From an uncultured Holophagaceae bacterium (GTDB lineage: Bacteria; Acidobacteriota; Holophagae; Holophagales; Holophagaceae), in the NCBI GenBank assembly GCA_903913215.1, contig CAIWKE010000003.1, forward strand, positions 62,001-126,000: a stretch of 64,000 bases of DNA. Direction: 5' to 3'. A program made the position numbers and the translations under genes. Below are positions 17,592 through 29,641 of the stretch, one piece after another. Numbering within the stretch: the first letter of the stretch is position 1; every line of letters begins with the position of its first letter. The notes beneath the pieces were generated by a model, which searched no databases, was not told the origin of the DNA, and saw only the letters and a program-made list of their open reading frames with translations.

Positions 17592-18023
17592 CTATCCCCG
17601 CGCCGCCAAGCGGCGCTGGACTTCTTCGGGGCTCACGTCCTCGATGTGGGTGGCGATCCACCAGTTGTTGCCCCAGGGATCCTGCACGCCGGCGTTGCGA
17701 TCACCATAAAACTGGTCCGCGGGTTCCATGGTGGACAGGCCTCCGGCGGCCATGGCCGCGGCGTAGGTGGCATCCGTATCGGGCACATAGAGGTAGAAGC
17801 CCGCGGGCATGGGCTTCCAAGGCTCCTTAGCCTGGGCCACCATCAGCATGGAGTCCCCGATCCGCAGCTCCGCATTGGCGATGGTGCCATCTGGACGCAG
17901 GGCCCGCTTCACCTCGACAGCCTGAAAGGCCGCCTTGAGAAAGGTCAGCAGCCCTTCCCCGTCCTCCACCACCAGGTAGGGCGTCAGTGTGTGGTACCCA
18001 GCGGGAATCGGTGCAACGGCCAT
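17592..18023 (-). CDS. VOC-superfamily (glyoxalase/PhnB-like) protein
   Basis: 143 aa. Begins PAGYHTLTPYLVVEDGEGLLTFLKAAF (landmark: TPYLVVEDGEGLLTFLKAAF), the PhnB-type first beta-alpha-beta module, and carries ELRIGDSMLMV and the second-module FYGDRNAGVQDPWGNNWWIATH. Such proteins bind a metal and often act in antibiotic resistance or as uncharacterised lyases. The ATG at 18023 is preceded by AGGAG at about 6 nt. It is separated by a terminator from the peptidase gene upstream. Confidence 0.85.
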   Translation of the reverse strand: MAVAPIPAGYHTLTPYLVVEDGEGLLTFLKAAFQAVEVKRALRPDGTIANAELRIGDSMLMVAQAKEPWKPMPAGFYLYVPDTDATYAAAMAAGGLSTMEPADQFYGDRNAGVQDPWGNNWWIATHIEDVSPEEVQRRLAARG

Positions 18024-18045
18024 TTCTTCTCCTTTATTGTTTGTA

Positions 18046-18078
18046 GCTCCAAAAGGCGCGTTTCGCGCCTTTTGGAGC
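18046..18078 (-). terminator. Terminator after oligopeptidase B-like gene
   Basis: GCTCCAAAAGGCGCG, loop TTT, CGCGCCTTTTGGAGC: perfect 15-bp hairpin, 10 nt beyond the minus-strand stop at 18088. The A/T tracts lie inside the stem, so it could serve both strands. Confidence 0.8.
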
Positions 18079-18087
18079 AGGCAACGG

Positions 18088-20217
18088 CTACTTGGTGATC
18101 CCCACCTGCTTCAGCAACCAGGCGTACTCAAAAGCCGAGTCCTTGAGGCGATCGTAGCGGCCCGAGGCGCCGCCGTGGCCGGCTGGCTCCATCTTCATCT
18201 TGAGCAGCAGCGGATTCTGGTCGGTCTTGAGGGTGCGGAGCTTGGCCACATACTTGGCGGGCTCCCAGTACATCACCTGGCTGTCGTTGAAGCTGCTGGT
18301 GACCAGAATGGCGGGATAGGCCTTCTTCTGGAGGTTGTCGTAGGGGCTGTAGGCGCGCATGTAGTCGAAGGCCGCCTTCTCGTTGGGATTGCCCCACTCC
18401 AGGTACTCGCCCACGGTGAGGGGTAGGCTGGCGTCCAGCATGGTGTTCATGACATCTACAAAGGGCACGGCGCTGTGCACGGCCTTGAAGAGGTCCGGGC
18501 GGAGGTTGGTGACAGCGCCCATGAGCAGGCCCCCCGCACTGCCGCCCTCGATGACCAGGCGGTCGGAACTGGTCCAGCGCTCATTCACCAGGAATTCGGC
18601 GGAGTCGATGAAGTCCGTGAAGGTGTTCATCTTCTTCATGAGCATGCCGTCGTCATGCCAGCCTTCCCCCAGCTCGTTGCCGCCGCGGATGTGGGCGATG
18701 ACGTAGATCATGCCCCGGTCCAGGAGGCTCAGGCGGGAGCTGGAGAAGGTCGGGGCACTGCCATACCCGTAGGAACCATAGGCGTAGAGGAAGAGGGGCG
18801 CCTGGCCATCGCGCTTGAGGCCCTTGCGGTAGACCACGGAGAGGGGCACTTTGACGCCGTCCCGGGCCGTGGCCCAGAGGCGCTCGGTGGTGTAGCGGCT
18901 GGCATCGTAGCCGCCCAGCACCTCGGTCTGCTTGAGGAGGAGTTGGCGCCCCGTGGCCAGATCGCAGTCGTAGATACTGGGCGAGGTCACCATGGACTGG
19001 TAGCTCAACCGGAAGGTCCGGGAGGTGTAATCCGGCGTTCCGGCACCGTGAGCGGCATAGACCTGCTCCGGAAAGCTCACATCCTTCCAGGTCTTGGCCT
19101 TCACGTCGTAGATCCGGAACTGATCCAGGCCCAGGCTCTTTTCCGTCACCACCAGGAAGTCCTGGAAGGGCTCAAGGCCCTCCAGCAGGACATTGGCGCG
19201 ATGGGGCAGCAACTCAGTCCAGTGCTTGGGGTCCGGCGTGGCCACGGGAGCTGTCACCAGGCGGAAGTTCTTGGCGTCCTTGTTGGTGCGGATGTAGAAG
19301 AGGCCCTCGCGGTGCTCCACATCGTATTTGTGGCCCTTCTCGCGAGGCAGCAGCACCGAGAAGAGCCCAGTGGGCGTCGCGGCGGCCAGGGTGCGGGCCT
19401 CCCAGGTATCCGTGGACTGGCACTCCACCACCAGGAACTGGCGGTCCTTGGTCCGGCCCACGTCCATGCGGAAGAGCTCGTCCTTCTCCTCGAAGACCAG
19501 CTGGGGCTTGCCGCCCTGGAGGTCCAGGCGCCAAAGCTGGTTGGAGCGCTTGGTGAGGTCGTCCTCAGTGACGAAGAAGACATGGCGGTGATCGGCGGCC
19601 CAGGTGAAGGAGGTCACCCGCTCCGCCAGGGGGCCCGTGACCTTGCCTGTGGCCAGATCCTTGGTGAAGAGCTTGTACTGGCGGAAGCCCGTGGCATCCG
19701 TGCTGTAGAGCAGGGTGCGGTCGTCGTCGCTAACGCTCAGGCCACCCAGGCTGAGGAACTTCAGGCCCTTGGCCAGCTCGTTCTGGTCCAGCAGCACCTG
19801 CTCCGGGGCGTGGTCATCGTAGCCACCGAGGGAAGAGCCCTTCCGGCGGCACTGGATGGGGTATTGCTTCCCTTCCTCCGTGCGGGAGTAGTAGTAATAG
19901 GCCCCGCGGCGCGTGGGCACGCTGAGGTCCGTCTGCTTGATGCGCCCCAGCATCTCTTTGTAGAGGGCCTCGGCGAAGGGCTTGATGTCCGCAGTCTGGG
20001 CCTCGGTGTAGGCATTCTCGGCCTTCAGGTATGCGGCCACTTCGGGGTTGGTCTTCTCCCGCAACCAGAACCAGGGATCGCTGACCGACTCGCCGTGCCA
20101 AGTGGCGACGTGAGGCACCTGCTTGGCCACGGGTGGCTGGGGGGACTGGGCACCCAGACCCAGGGAGGCGCTCATGAGCGCCGCCAGGCCTGCGAGGCGA
20201 AGGGGAGAGTTGGACAT
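18088..20217 (-). CDS. ptrB: Exported oligopeptidase B-like S9 peptidase
   Basis: 709 aa from ATG 20217 (AGGAG 6 nt upstream). The N-terminus is a signal peptide ending SLGLGAQ, unlike cytosolic E. coli PtrB. After it come HVATWHGESVSDPWFWLREK, the start of the seven-bladed propeller, and a C-terminal alpha/beta hydrolase with GGSAGG (Ser560), HSAVPFVDVMNTMLD, the Asp in SSFNDSQVMYWEP, and the His near AGHGGASGR. RGGNELGEGWHDDGMLMKK also matches oligopeptidase B. It would cleave short peptides after basic residues in the periplasm. Confidence 0.92.
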   Translation of the reverse strand: MSNSPLRLAGLAALMSASLGLGAQSPQPPVAKQVPHVATWHGESVSDPWFWLREKTNPEVAAYLKAENAYTEAQTADIKPFAEALYKEMLGRIKQTDLSVPTRRGAYYYYSRTEEGKQYPIQCRRKGSSLGGYDDHAPEQVLLDQNELAKGLKFLSLGGLSVSDDDRTLLYSTDATGFRQYKLFTKDLATGKVTGPLAERVTSFTWAADHRHVFFVTEDDLTKRSNQLWRLDLQGGKPQLVFEEKDELFRMDVGRTKDRQFLVVECQSTDTWEARTLAAATPTGLFSVLLPREKGHKYDVEHREGLFYIRTNKDAKNFRLVTAPVATPDPKHWTELLPHRANVLLEGLEPFQDFLVVTEKSLGLDQFRIYDVKAKTWKDVSFPEQVYAAHGAGTPDYTSRTFRLSYQSMVTSPSIYDCDLATGRQLLLKQTEVLGGYDASRYTTERLWATARDGVKVPLSVVYRKGLKRDGQAPLFLYAYGSYGYGSAPTFSSSRLSLLDRGMIYVIAHIRGGNELGEGWHDDGMLMKKMNTFTDFIDSAEFLVNERWTSSDRLVIEGGSAGGLLMGAVTNLRPDLFKAVHSAVPFVDVMNTMLDASLPLTVGEYLEWGNPNEKAAFDYMRAYSPYDNLQKKAYPAILVTSSFNDSQVMYWEPAKYVAKLRTLKTDQNPLLLKMKMEPAGHGGASGRYDRLKDSAFEYAWLLKQVGITK

Positions 20218-20261
20218 GGGGAACTCCTGCGGCACATGGTGTCCAAAGTACCACGAACAAA

Positions 20262-20285
20262 GAGGCCCCTCGGTTGAGGGGCCTC
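20262..20285 (-). terminator. Terminator after hppA
   Basis: GAGGCCCCTC, loop GGTT, GAGGGGCCTC, with TTTGTT following on the minus strand; 30 nt beyond the hppA stop codon. Confidence 0.85.
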
Positions 20286-20314
20286 AGGGTTTATTCTTTG
20301 TCAGGCGTTGAAGG

Positions 20315-22807
<2,493 letters not shown>

Positions 22808-23147
22808 GGTGTTCCTCCAGATGGATGCGGGAAAAGGTGGACTGCGCGTATGCAGAAAAACCCCAAGACGGGGCTCAACCACCAAAGATCAGGTCTAGAT
22901 CGTTCCCCACATTACCTTGTAAAAGGCCAAATTGGCAAGCGTACAGTGATGCCGGGATGGGCTTGCCCGTTGATCCTGGGCGGAAATGGACCTGAGGTAT
23001 GCCCGAGGTCACAGCTCACCTTAAGGCCTTGGGATTCGGGGGCCAGGCGGAGATACTGGGGTCATATATGGCCTCGTCATTGAAACCGGGCCCGCCACTT
23101 TGGCCGGGCCCATGTTGTAACCCCTCGATTTTTCAAGGAGTCAACCT
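22808..23147. other. Divergent regulatory region between hppA and sdhC
   Basis: About 340 bp without a gene. Contains a candidate sdh promoter (23029-23057) and, 40 nt before the sdhC ATG, a GC-rich hairpin made of two GGGCCC hexamers (23088-23093 and 23106-23111). AAGGAG precedes sdhC. No riboswitch pattern was recognised. Confidence 0.6.
23029..23057 (+). promoter_or_regulatory. Candidate sigma70-type promoter of sdhCAB
   Basis: TTGGGA, a 17-nt spacer, then GATACT: four of six matches to each consensus box and ideal spacing, about 90 nt upstream of the sdhC start. Sequence-only prediction in a high-GC genome, so uncertain. Confidence 0.35.
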
Positions 23148-23843
23148 ATGTCCGTCGCTGAAAAGAGCATTGCGGGCGCGGAAGCACGCGGCCACGGCTT
23201 CCTGGCGTCTTCGGTTGGTCGGAAGGTCGTCATGGCCGCCTCCGGCATCATGCTGTTCGGGTTCGTCACGGTCCACATGCTCGGCAACACCCAGGCCTAC
23301 ATGGGGGCTGAAGCCTTCAACGGCTACGCCAAGTTCCTGCACACCATGGTGCATGGCGATGGCATCTGGGTCTTCCGTGCCGTCCTCCTGGTGGCCGTCG
23401 GCCTCCACATCTGGGCTGCCACCACCCTGACTCTGGACAACAACGCGGCCCGCCCCGTGGGCTACCGCGCCCAGCAGAACGTGGCCTCCACCTGGTCCTC
23501 CCGCACCATGCGCTGGAGCGGCGTGATCCTGGCTGCCTTCATCGTCTACCACCTGCTCCACCTGACGCTCGGCACGGTCCACCCGGCCTTCAACCACGAC
23601 AACCCCTACGCCAACTTTGTGTCCGGCTTCAAGGTGCCCGCCGTCGCCGGCTTCTACATCGTGGCCCAGCTCTGCCTCGGCCTGCACATGTGGCACGGCG
23701 TCTGGAGCTTCACCCAGAGCCTGGGCTGGTCCCACCCCCGCTACGACGGTCTGCGGCGCAACTTCGCCACGGGTCTGACCGTCCTGGTGGTGGGCGTGAA
23801 CATCTCCTACCCCATCGCCGTCCTCACCGGCTTCATCCGCTGA
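23148..23843 (+). CDS. sdhC: Succinate dehydrogenase/fumarate reductase cytochrome b subunit
   Basis: 231 aa, five membrane helices, of the single-subunit di-haem cytochrome b558 type seen in Bacillus, epsilon- and deltaproteobacteria. Haem-ligand candidates are His in [33 protein letters not shown] and [10 protein letters not shown]. It anchors SdhA/SdhB and exchanges electrons with quinone. The ATG follows AAGGAG. First gene of the CAB operon; 16 nt to sdhA. Confidence 0.93.
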   Translation: MSVAEKSIAGAEARGHGFLASSVGRKVVMAASGIMLFGFVTVHMLGNTQAYMGAEAFNGYAKFLHTMVHGDGIWVFRAVLLVAVGLHIWAATTLTLDNNAARPVGYRAQQNVASTWSSRTMRWSGVILAAFIVYHLLHLTLGTVHPAFNHDNPYANFVSGFKVPAVAGFYIVAQLCLGLHMWHGVWSFTQSLGWSHPRYDGLRRNFATGLTVLVVGVNISYPIAVLTGFIR

Positions 23844-23859
23844 TCCCCAGGAGCCAACC

Positions 23860-25779
23860 ATGGAACTCAACTCCCGAATCCCAGACGGCCCCATCGAGAA
23901 GAAGTGGGAAAAGCACAAGTTTGACCTCAAGCTCGTGAACCCGGCCAACAAGCGCAAGTACAAGGTCCTCGTGGTGGGCTCCGGCCTCGCCGGTGGTGCC
24001 GCCGCCGCCTCTCTGGCCGAACTGGGCTACGAGGTGGAGTGCTTCTGCTACCAGGACAGCCCCCGCCGCGCCCACTCCATCGCCGCCCAGGGTGGCATCA
24101 ACGCCGCCAAGAATTATCAGAACGACGGCGACAGCGTCTACCGCCTGTTCTATGACACGGTCAAGGGTGGCGACTTCCGCGCCCGTGAGGCCAACGTGCA
24201 CCGCCTGGCCGAGGTCAGCAACAACATCATCGACCAGTGCGTGGGCCAGGGCGTGCCCTTCGCCCGCGAATACGGTGGCCTCCTGGACAACCGCTCCTTC
24301 GGCGGCGCCCAGGTCAGCCGCACCTTCTACGCCCGCGGCCAGACCGGCCAGCAGTTGCTCATCGGCGCCTACCAGGCCCTGGAGCGCCAGATCGGGCTGG
24401 GCAAGGTCAAGATGTTCCCCCGCCACGAGATGCTCGAGCTGATCGTGGTCGATGGCGCGGCCAAGGGCATCATCACCCGCGACATGGTGACCGGCGAGAT
24501 CAAGACCCACTTGGCCGACGCCGTCTGTCTCGCCACCGGCGGCTACGGCAACGTCTTCTACCTCTCGACGAACGCCAAGGGCTGCAACGCCACCGCCATC
24601 TGGCGCGCCTACAAGAAGGGCGCGGCCTTCGCCAACCCCTGCTACACGCAGATCCACCCCACCTGCATCCCCGTCACGGGCGACCACCAGAGCAAGCTCA
24701 CGCTCATGTCCGAGTCGCTCCGCAACGACGGCCGCATCTGGGTTCCCAAGAAGAAGGAAGACTGCGGCAAGCCCGCCAGCCAGATCGCCGAGGAGGACCG
24801 CGACTACTACCTGGAGCGGAAGTATCCCTCCTACGGCAACCTGGCCCCCCGCGACATCGCCAGCCGCGCCGCCAAGCAGGTCTGCGATGACGGCCGCGGT
24901 GTGGGCGCCACCCGCCTAGGTGTCTACCTCGACTTCAGCGACGCCATCAACCGCCTCGGCGCGAACAAGATCGAAGAGAAATACGGCAACCTCTTCGAGA
25001 TGTATGAGCGCATCACCGACGAGAACCCCTACAAGACGCCCATGCGCATCTTCCCGGCCAGCCACTACACCATGGGCGGCCTCTGGGTGGACTACAACCT
25101 CATGAGCACCATCCCCGGCCTCTTCGTGCTCGGCGAAGCCAACTTCTCCGATCACGGCGCCAACCGCCTGGGCGCCTCGGCGCTCATGCAGGGTCTGGCG
25201 GACGGCTACTTCGTGATTCCCTACACCATCGGCGGCTACCTGGCCGGCATCAAGCCCGGCACCCGCGTCAAGGCGGACAACCCCGCCGTGAAGGAGGCCG
25301 AGCAGGCCGTCGCGGACCGCACGGAGAAATTCCTCTCCATCGGCGGCAAGGAGACCCCCACCCACTTCCACCAGAGGCTGGGCAAGGTCATGTGGGAGTT
25401 CTGCGGCATGGCCCGCAACGAAGCCGGCCTCAAGAAGGCCCTGGAAGAAATCCCCAAGATCCGCGAGGAATTCTGGAAGAACCTCTGCATTCCTGGCAGC
25501 GGCGACGACGTGAACCAGTCCCTGGAGTCCGCTGCCCGCGTGGCTGACTTCCTGGAGATCGGCGAACTGATGTGCCTCGACGCCCTCAACCGCCGCGAAT
25601 CCTGCGGGGGCCACTTCCGCGAGGAATGGCAGACGGAGGAGGGTGAAGCCATGCGCGACGACGAGAATTTCTGCCATGTCGCCGCCTGGGAGTACAAAGG
25701 CGAAGGCCAGACTCCCGTCCGCCACGTCGAGGCTCTGTCCTACGACAACGTCCACCTCGCGACCCGCAGCTACAAGTGA
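23860..25779 (+). CDS. sdhA: Succinate dehydrogenase/fumarate reductase flavoprotein subunit
   Basis: 639 aa. FAD-binding [19 protein letters not shown] at ~30; [14 protein letters not shown] carries the His that binds FAD covalently. Substrate-site segments include [15 protein letters not shown], the catalytic-region Arg in [15 protein letters not shown], and [31 protein letters not shown] binds FAD near the C-terminal half. This clade matches enzymes such as Geobacter FrdA that act in both directions, so either succinate oxidation or fumarate reduction is possible. Operon position: second. Confidence 0.96.
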   Translation: MELNSRIPDGPIEKKWEKHKFDLKLVNPANKRKYKVLVVGSGLAGGAAAASLAELGYEVECFCYQDSPRRAHSIAAQGGINAAKNYQNDGDSVYRLFYDTVKGGDFRAREANVHRLAEVSNNIIDQCVGQGVPFAREYGGLLDNRSFGGAQVSRTFYARGQTGQQLLIGAYQALERQIGLGKVKMFPRHEMLELIVVDGAAKGIITRDMVTGEIKTHLADAVCLATGGYGNVFYLSTNAKGCNATAIWRAYKKGAAFANPCYTQIHPTCIPVTGDHQSKLTLMSESLRNDGRIWVPKKKEDCGKPASQIAEEDRDYYLERKYPSYGNLAPRDIASRAAKQVCDDGRGVGATRLGVYLDFSDAINRLGANKIEEKYGNLFEMYERITDENPYKTPMRIFPASHYTMGGLWVDYNLMSTIPGLFVLGEANFSDHGANRLGASALMQGLADGYFVIPYTIGGYLAGIKPGTRVKADNPAVKEAEQAVADRTEKFLSIGGKETPTHFHQRLGKVMWEFCGMARNEAGLKKALEEIPKIREEFWKNLCIPGSGDDVNQSLESAARVADFLEIGELMCLDALNRRESCGGHFREEWQTEEGEAMRDDENFCHVAAWEYKGEGQTPVRHVEALSYDNVHLATRSYK

Positions 25780-25790
25780 GGATCTGAGCC

Positions 25791-26576
25791 ATGACCAAGC
25801 ACCTCAATCTCACCCTTCACGTGTGGCGGCAGAAGAATGCCAAATGCGACGGCAAGTTCGTCGAGTATCCCGCCGCCGATATCAGCCCCGACATGTCCTT
25901 TCTGGAGATGCTGGACGTCGTGAACGAAGGCCTCATCCGCAAGGGCGAGGAACCCATCACCTTCGACCACGACTGCCGCGAAGGCATCTGCGGCACCTGC
26001 AGCATGGTCATCAATGGGCGTCCCCACGGGCCCAAGGAGCGCACCACCACCTGCCAGTTGCACATGCGCAGCTTCAATGACGGCGACAGCATCACGCTGG
26101 AGCCCTGGCGCGCCGAGGCTTTCCCGGTCATCAAGGACCTCATGGTGGATCGCGGAGCCTTCGACCGCATCATCGCCGTGGGCGGCTTCATCAGCGTTCC
26201 CACGGGCTCGCCCCAGGACGCCAACGCCCTGCCCATCCCCAAGCAGAACGCCGAGCTCTCCATGGACGCGGCCGCCTGTATCGGCTGTGGTGCCTGCGTG
26301 GCCGCCTGCCCCAACGCCAGCGCCATGCTCTTCCTGTCCGCCAAGGTCAGCCACCTGGGCCTCCTGCCCCAGGGCCAGCCCGAGCGTTACACCCGTGTCC
26401 GGGACATGGTCGCCCAGATGGATGCCGAGCAGTTCGGCACCTGCACCAACCACGGCGAGTGCGAGATCGCCTGCCCCAAGGGCATCAAGATGGAGAACAT
26501 CGCCCGCATGAACCGCGATTTCATCAAAGCCAGCCTCACCTACCGTGTCGTAAGCGGTGGTGGTGGCGCGGGCTGA
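25791..26576 (+). CDS. sdhB: Succinate dehydrogenase/fumarate reductase iron-sulfur subunit
   Basis: 261 aa. Three clusters are visible: 2Fe-2S ligands in [15 protein letters not shown] plus Cys in TTCQLH; 4Fe-4S in [15 protein letters not shown]; 3Fe-4S/second set in [15 protein letters not shown]. It passes electrons from SdhA to SdhC. It starts 11 nt after sdhA and is followed by a strong terminator, ending the operon. Confidence 0.96.
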   Translation: MTKHLNLTLHVWRQKNAKCDGKFVEYPAADISPDMSFLEMLDVVNEGLIRKGEEPITFDHDCREGICGTCSMVINGRPHGPKERTTTCQLHMRSFNDGDSITLEPWRAEAFPVIKDLMVDRGAFDRIIAVGGFISVPTGSPQDANALPIPKQNAELSMDAAACIGCGACVAACPNASAMLFLSAKVSHLGLLPQGQPERYTRVRDMVAQMDAEQFGTCTNHGECEIACPKGIKMENIARMNRDFIKASLTYRVVSGGGGAG

Positions 26577-26590
26577 TCCAGCTTCAACTC

Positions 26591-26623
26591 AAGAAAACGC
26601 CCGGTATTGCCGGGCGTTTTCTT
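26591..26623 (+). terminator. Terminator of sdhCAB
   Basis: AAGAAAACGCCCGG, 5-nt loop, CCGGGCGTTTTCTT: perfect 14-bp stem with a T4 run inside the 3' arm, 14 nt after the sdhB stop codon. Confidence 0.88.
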
Positions 26624-26638
26624 GGGGGTAAAAAAGCG

Positions 26639-26715
26639 ATTAACCGCAGAGGACGCAGAGGGCGCAGAGAAAAGGAGACATCCCCACTGCGCCCTCTGCG
26701 TTCCCTGCGGTTAAA
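26639..26715. repeat. Palindromic intergenic repeat, CGCAGAG family, copy 2
   Basis: Left arm ATTAACCGCAGAGGACGCAG and on to GGCGCAGAG; right arm CTGCGCCCTCTGCG through CCTGCGGTTAAAT. Same outer ends and 9-nt unit as the copy at 846-930. Located between the convergent sdhB and cca genes. Confidence 0.85.
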
Positions 26716-26720
26716 TTTTT

Positions 26721-28070
26721 TTAAATCTTCACCACCAGCCGCACCGCGAGGTCGCTTAGCCGCTCAGCCGTATTTATCTCCGGCTCATCCAGCACGGCCT
26801 CCAGAAGGCGCCGCTGCAGTTCGCCCAGCCAGGGGCCACCGGGCCGGCCCGCCAGCTTCATGAGGGCGGAGCCGTCCAGGGCCAGGGCCTTCACGTTCAG
26901 GGGCGGGGCCTGAGCGACCAGGGCCTCCAGGCGCTGCATGAGCGCGCCGTGGGCCCGCTGATGGCCCTCCCAGTCCATGCCCTTGCCCTGCTGATCTGCC
27001 AGGCTGAAGGCCGACCAGCGCGCCAGACTGAGGCCGTCTCCGGCCAGCTTCGCCAGGAAGCGGCGGCAAGCGGCGTCGCCCCAGGCCTCGGTGGGATAGA
27101 CGCCGTGGTGCTTGACCAGGGACACCACGTCCTTGCGCAGGGCCTGACTGGCCTTGAGGCGCTCCAGGATCGCCTCCGTGAGCTCCAGGGAACGGGCCTC
27201 ATGGCCGTAGAAGTGGGTGTGGCCCTCCACGACGCTGCGAGTACCGGGTTTGCCCACATCGTGCAGCAGGGCCGCCCAGCGCAGGCCCGCATCGGCCGGG
27301 GCCGCCGCCACCACCCGCAGCGTGTGTTCCCAGACATCGTAGGCGTGGTGCCGGTTCTGGGCGCAGCCCAGCATGGGTCGGAGCTCCGGCAGCCAGAGAT
27401 CCAGCAGGCCGCTCTCCGCCAGCAGGGCCAGCCCGCGCTGGGGTTCCGCGGCTCGCAGCAGCTTGTCCAGCTCCGTAAAGACCCGCTCCGCGGCCACCTT
27501 CCGGGCCACCTCCAAGCGCTGGGGGATGGCTGCCAGGGTGGCAGCGTCGACCTCGAAGCCCAGCTGGGCGGCAAAACGGCAGGCCCGCAGAGGGCGTAGG
27601 CCGTCCTCCGCAAAGCGCTGGAGGGGATCGCCGACGGCACGAATCACCTTGGCCACCAAATCAGCTCGCCCGTCAAAGGGATCCACCAGATCACCGCCTT
27701 CCACCGGCAGCGCCATGGCATTGATGGTGAAGTCCCGGCGGGAGAGATCCTCCGCCAGGCTCACACCCAGGCGCACCGACTCGGGGCGCCGTCCGTCCAG
27801 GTAGTCGCCATCACTCCGGAAGGTGGTCACCTCCACAGGCTGTTCGTCAAGCAGTACCGTCACGGTGCCGTGCTGCAGGCCCGTGGGGATCACCCGCAGG
27901 CCCGCGGCCCGGGCCCGCTTCATGACCTCCTCAGGCAGCAGCCGCGAGGCCAGATCCCAGTCCGCGTGGGGCCGCCCCAGCAGCTCGTCGCGCACAGCGC
28001 CGCCCACGAGCACCAGCTCCGCGCCGCCCCCCAAGGCGGACTGCAGGCGGAGCAGCGGCGCCCAGGTCAA
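26721..28070 (-). CDS. cca: CCA-adding tRNA nucleotidyltransferase with HD domain
   Basis: 449 aa from TTG 28070, which overlaps the upstream TGA (ATTGA) and has GGGAG nearby; reading further upstream runs through the GNAT gene. Class II nucleotidyltransferase: GGAVRDELLGR (23-33), metal acids Asp37/Asp39 in ADWDLAS, RRDFTINAMA, and RPLRACRFAAQLGF. A C-terminal HD domain has LLHDVGKP (His270, Asp271) as in E. coli Cca. It builds or repairs tRNA 3' CCA ends; poly(A) polymerase is an alternative with similar catalytic core, but the HD domain favours CCA addition. The nearby tRNA-Thr encodes its own CCA, so repair is the likely role. Confidence 0.9.
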   Translation of the reverse strand: MTWAPLLRLQSALGGGAELVLVGGAVRDELLGRPHADWDLASRLLPEEVMKRARAAGLRVIPTGLQHGTVTVLLDEQPVEVTTFRSDGDYLDGRRPESVRLGVSLAEDLSRRDFTINAMALPVEGGDLVDPFDGRADLVAKVIRAVGDPLQRFAEDGLRPLRACRFAAQLGFEVDAATLAAIPQRLEVARKVAAERVFTELDKLLRAAEPQRGLALLAESGLLDLWLPELRPMLGCAQNRHHAYDVWEHTLRVVAAAPADAGLRWAALLHDVGKPGTRSVVEGHTHFYGHEARSLELTEAILERLKASQALRKDVVSLVKHHGVYPTEAWGDAACRRFLAKLAGDGLSLARWSAFSLADQQGKGMDWEGHQRAHGALMQRLEALVAQAPPLNVKALALDGSALMKLAGRPGGPWLGELQRRLLEAVLDEPEINTAERLSDLAVRLVVKI

Positions 28071-28564
28071 TCCCCAGCTCCCTGGTCGGCGCCCGTGCCG
28101 TAACGCACCAGCGCCTCGCCATCCATGCGGCAGGTGAGCCAGGGCGTCATGATCCGGGCGCCCTGGGCCTCGTAGAACTCGATGGCCGGGGTGTTCCAGT
28201 CCAGTACCTGCCACACGAAGCGGGACCAGCCCTCCTTCACGGCGATGGCGGCCAGGTGCTGCAGCAGGGCCTTGCCGATGCCCTTGCCCCGGAAGGCCGG
28301 ACGCACGAAGAGGTCCTCCAGGTAGATGCCGGGCTTGCCCTCCCAGGTGCTGAAGTTCAGGAACCAGAGGGCGAAGCCCGCGGGCTGGCCGTCCCAGTCG
28401 GCCATGGTCACCTTCACCAGGGGATGCTCCGTGAAGGCGTGCTTCAGGATGTCGGCCTCGGTGGCCACGGCGGCTTCAGGCTCCCGCTCATACTCCGCCA
28501 GGTCGCGGATGAACTGGAGGATCTGGGCGGCGTCGGCGGGAACGGCGGGGCGGAGGGTCAGCAT
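28067..28564 (-). CDS. GNAT-family N-acetyltransferase (diamine acetyltransferase-like)
   Basis: 165 aa. LTLRPAVPADAAQILQFIRDLAEYE at the N-terminus and YLEDLFVRPAFRGKGIGKAL (motif A, acetyl-CoA pyrophosphate loop) resemble spermidine/spermine-type acetyltransferases; also FVWQVLDWNTPAIEFYEAQGA (motif B, landmark LDWNTPAIEFYEAQGA). Substrate is probably an amine, but not certain. Its stop overlaps the start of cca, so the two are translationally coupled. Confidence 0.87.
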   Translation of the reverse strand: MLTLRPAVPADAAQILQFIRDLAEYEREPEAAVATEADILKHAFTEHPLVKVTMADWDGQPAGFALWFLNFSTWEGKPGIYLEDLFVRPAFRGKGIGKALLQHLAAIAVKEGWSRFVWQVLDWNTPAIEFYEAQGARIMTPWLTCRMDGEALVRYGTGADQGAGD

Positions 28565-28581
28565 TCGTCTATGCTAACCGG

Positions 28582-29523
28582 ATGGATCAGCCCACCGCCC
28601 AGCGGCTCTACGAGGCCATGCTGCTCACCCGCCTCACCGAAGAGCGGCTGGTGAAGCTGTTCCGCCAGGGTCAGCTCCACGGCAGCGTCTACCGCAGCCT
28701 GGGCCAGGAGGCCACGGCCTGCGCCACGGCGGCGGCCCTGGGCCCCAAGGATGTCATCGGCCCCCTCATCCGCAACCTGGGCTCCATGTTCGTGCGGGGG
28801 GTCACGCCCCTGGAGGTCTTCCTCCAGTATCTGGGCCGGGCCACCAGCCCCACGGGGGGCCGGGAGCACAACAACCACTTTGGCTCCGTGGGCCGCGGCA
28901 TCATCGCCCCCACCTCCATGCTGGGTGCCCTCATCCCCGTCATGGCGGGGGTGGCCCTCTCCTTCCGCCAGAAGGGTGAGCGGCGGGTGGCCATGACCTG
29001 GATTGGCGATGGCGGCAGTTCCACTGGGGCCTTCTACGAGGGCCTGAACTTCGCGGTGGTCCAAAAGCTGCCCCTCATCGTGGTGGGCGAATTCAACGGC
29101 TACGCCTTCTCCACGACACCGGAACGGCAGATGGCCGGCCCCATGTCCCAGCGGTCCCAGGGTGCCTTCACCCTCACCGTGGACGGCAACGATGCTGTGG
29201 CCGTCTACCAAGCCGCCGCCCAGGCCCGGCAGTGCTGTCTGGACGGCAAGGGCCCGGTCTTCCTGGTCTGCGAGACCTTCCGCATGAAGGGCCACGCGGA
29301 GCACGACGACCAGCGGTACGTGGACCCTGAGCTACTGAAGCTCTGGGCCGCCAAGGACCCTCTGCCCCACCTGGAGTCCTGGATGACCCAGCGGGGCTGG
29401 GCGCCAGAGCCCGACCTCAGGAGCCGGTTGGAGGCCCGCCTCCTGGCCGACGCCGAGGCCGCCCTGGCGGCGCCCCTGCCAACGCCCGAGGGGCTCGGAC
29501 TTGGCGTGTTCTCGGATTCATAG
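28582..29523 (+). CDS. Thiamine-diphosphate dehydrogenase E1 alpha-type subunit (2-oxoacid dehydrogenase)
   Basis: 313 aa. Thiamine diphosphate/Mg motif [17 protein letters not shown] (GDG at 142-144) to Asn172 in [10 protein letters not shown], at normal spacing. [19 protein letters not shown] and [14 protein letters not shown] are also E1-alpha landmarks. Such subunits need an E1 beta, E2 and E3, none of which lies next to it. It could pair with a distant pyruvate, branched-chain or acetoin dehydrogenase. It diverges from the GNAT gene with only 17 nt between, and is followed by the chemotaxis receptor. Confidence 0.85.
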   Translation: MDQPTAQRLYEAMLLTRLTEERLVKLFRQGQLHGSVYRSLGQEATACATAAALGPKDVIGPLIRNLGSMFVRGVTPLEVFLQYLGRATSPTGGREHNNHFGSVGRGIIAPTSMLGALIPVMAGVALSFRQKGERRVAMTWIGDGGSSTGAFYEGLNFAVVQKLPLIVVGEFNGYAFSTTPERQMAGPMSQRSQGAFTLTVDGNDAVAVYQAAAQARQCCLDGKGPVFLVCETFRMKGHAEHDDQRYVDPELLKLWAAKDPLPHLESWMTQRGWAPEPDLRSRLEARLLADAEAALAAPLPTPEGLGLGVFSDS

Positions 29524-29641
29524 GTTTACTCACCCCGGAAAATACAGACAAACAGAACTTGGATTCAAGAATCACCCCCTTCTGGCCGAGGAATGCTGGA
29601 TCAGGGCCCCACCGGGCCCGCGGTTTCGTCTTGGAGTTTTC

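Noticed and set aside
29583-29597. Possible sigma54 promoter before the chemotaxis receptor (TGGC...TGCT)
   Set aside because: The GG and GC elements are one base too close compared with the -24/-12 spacing.
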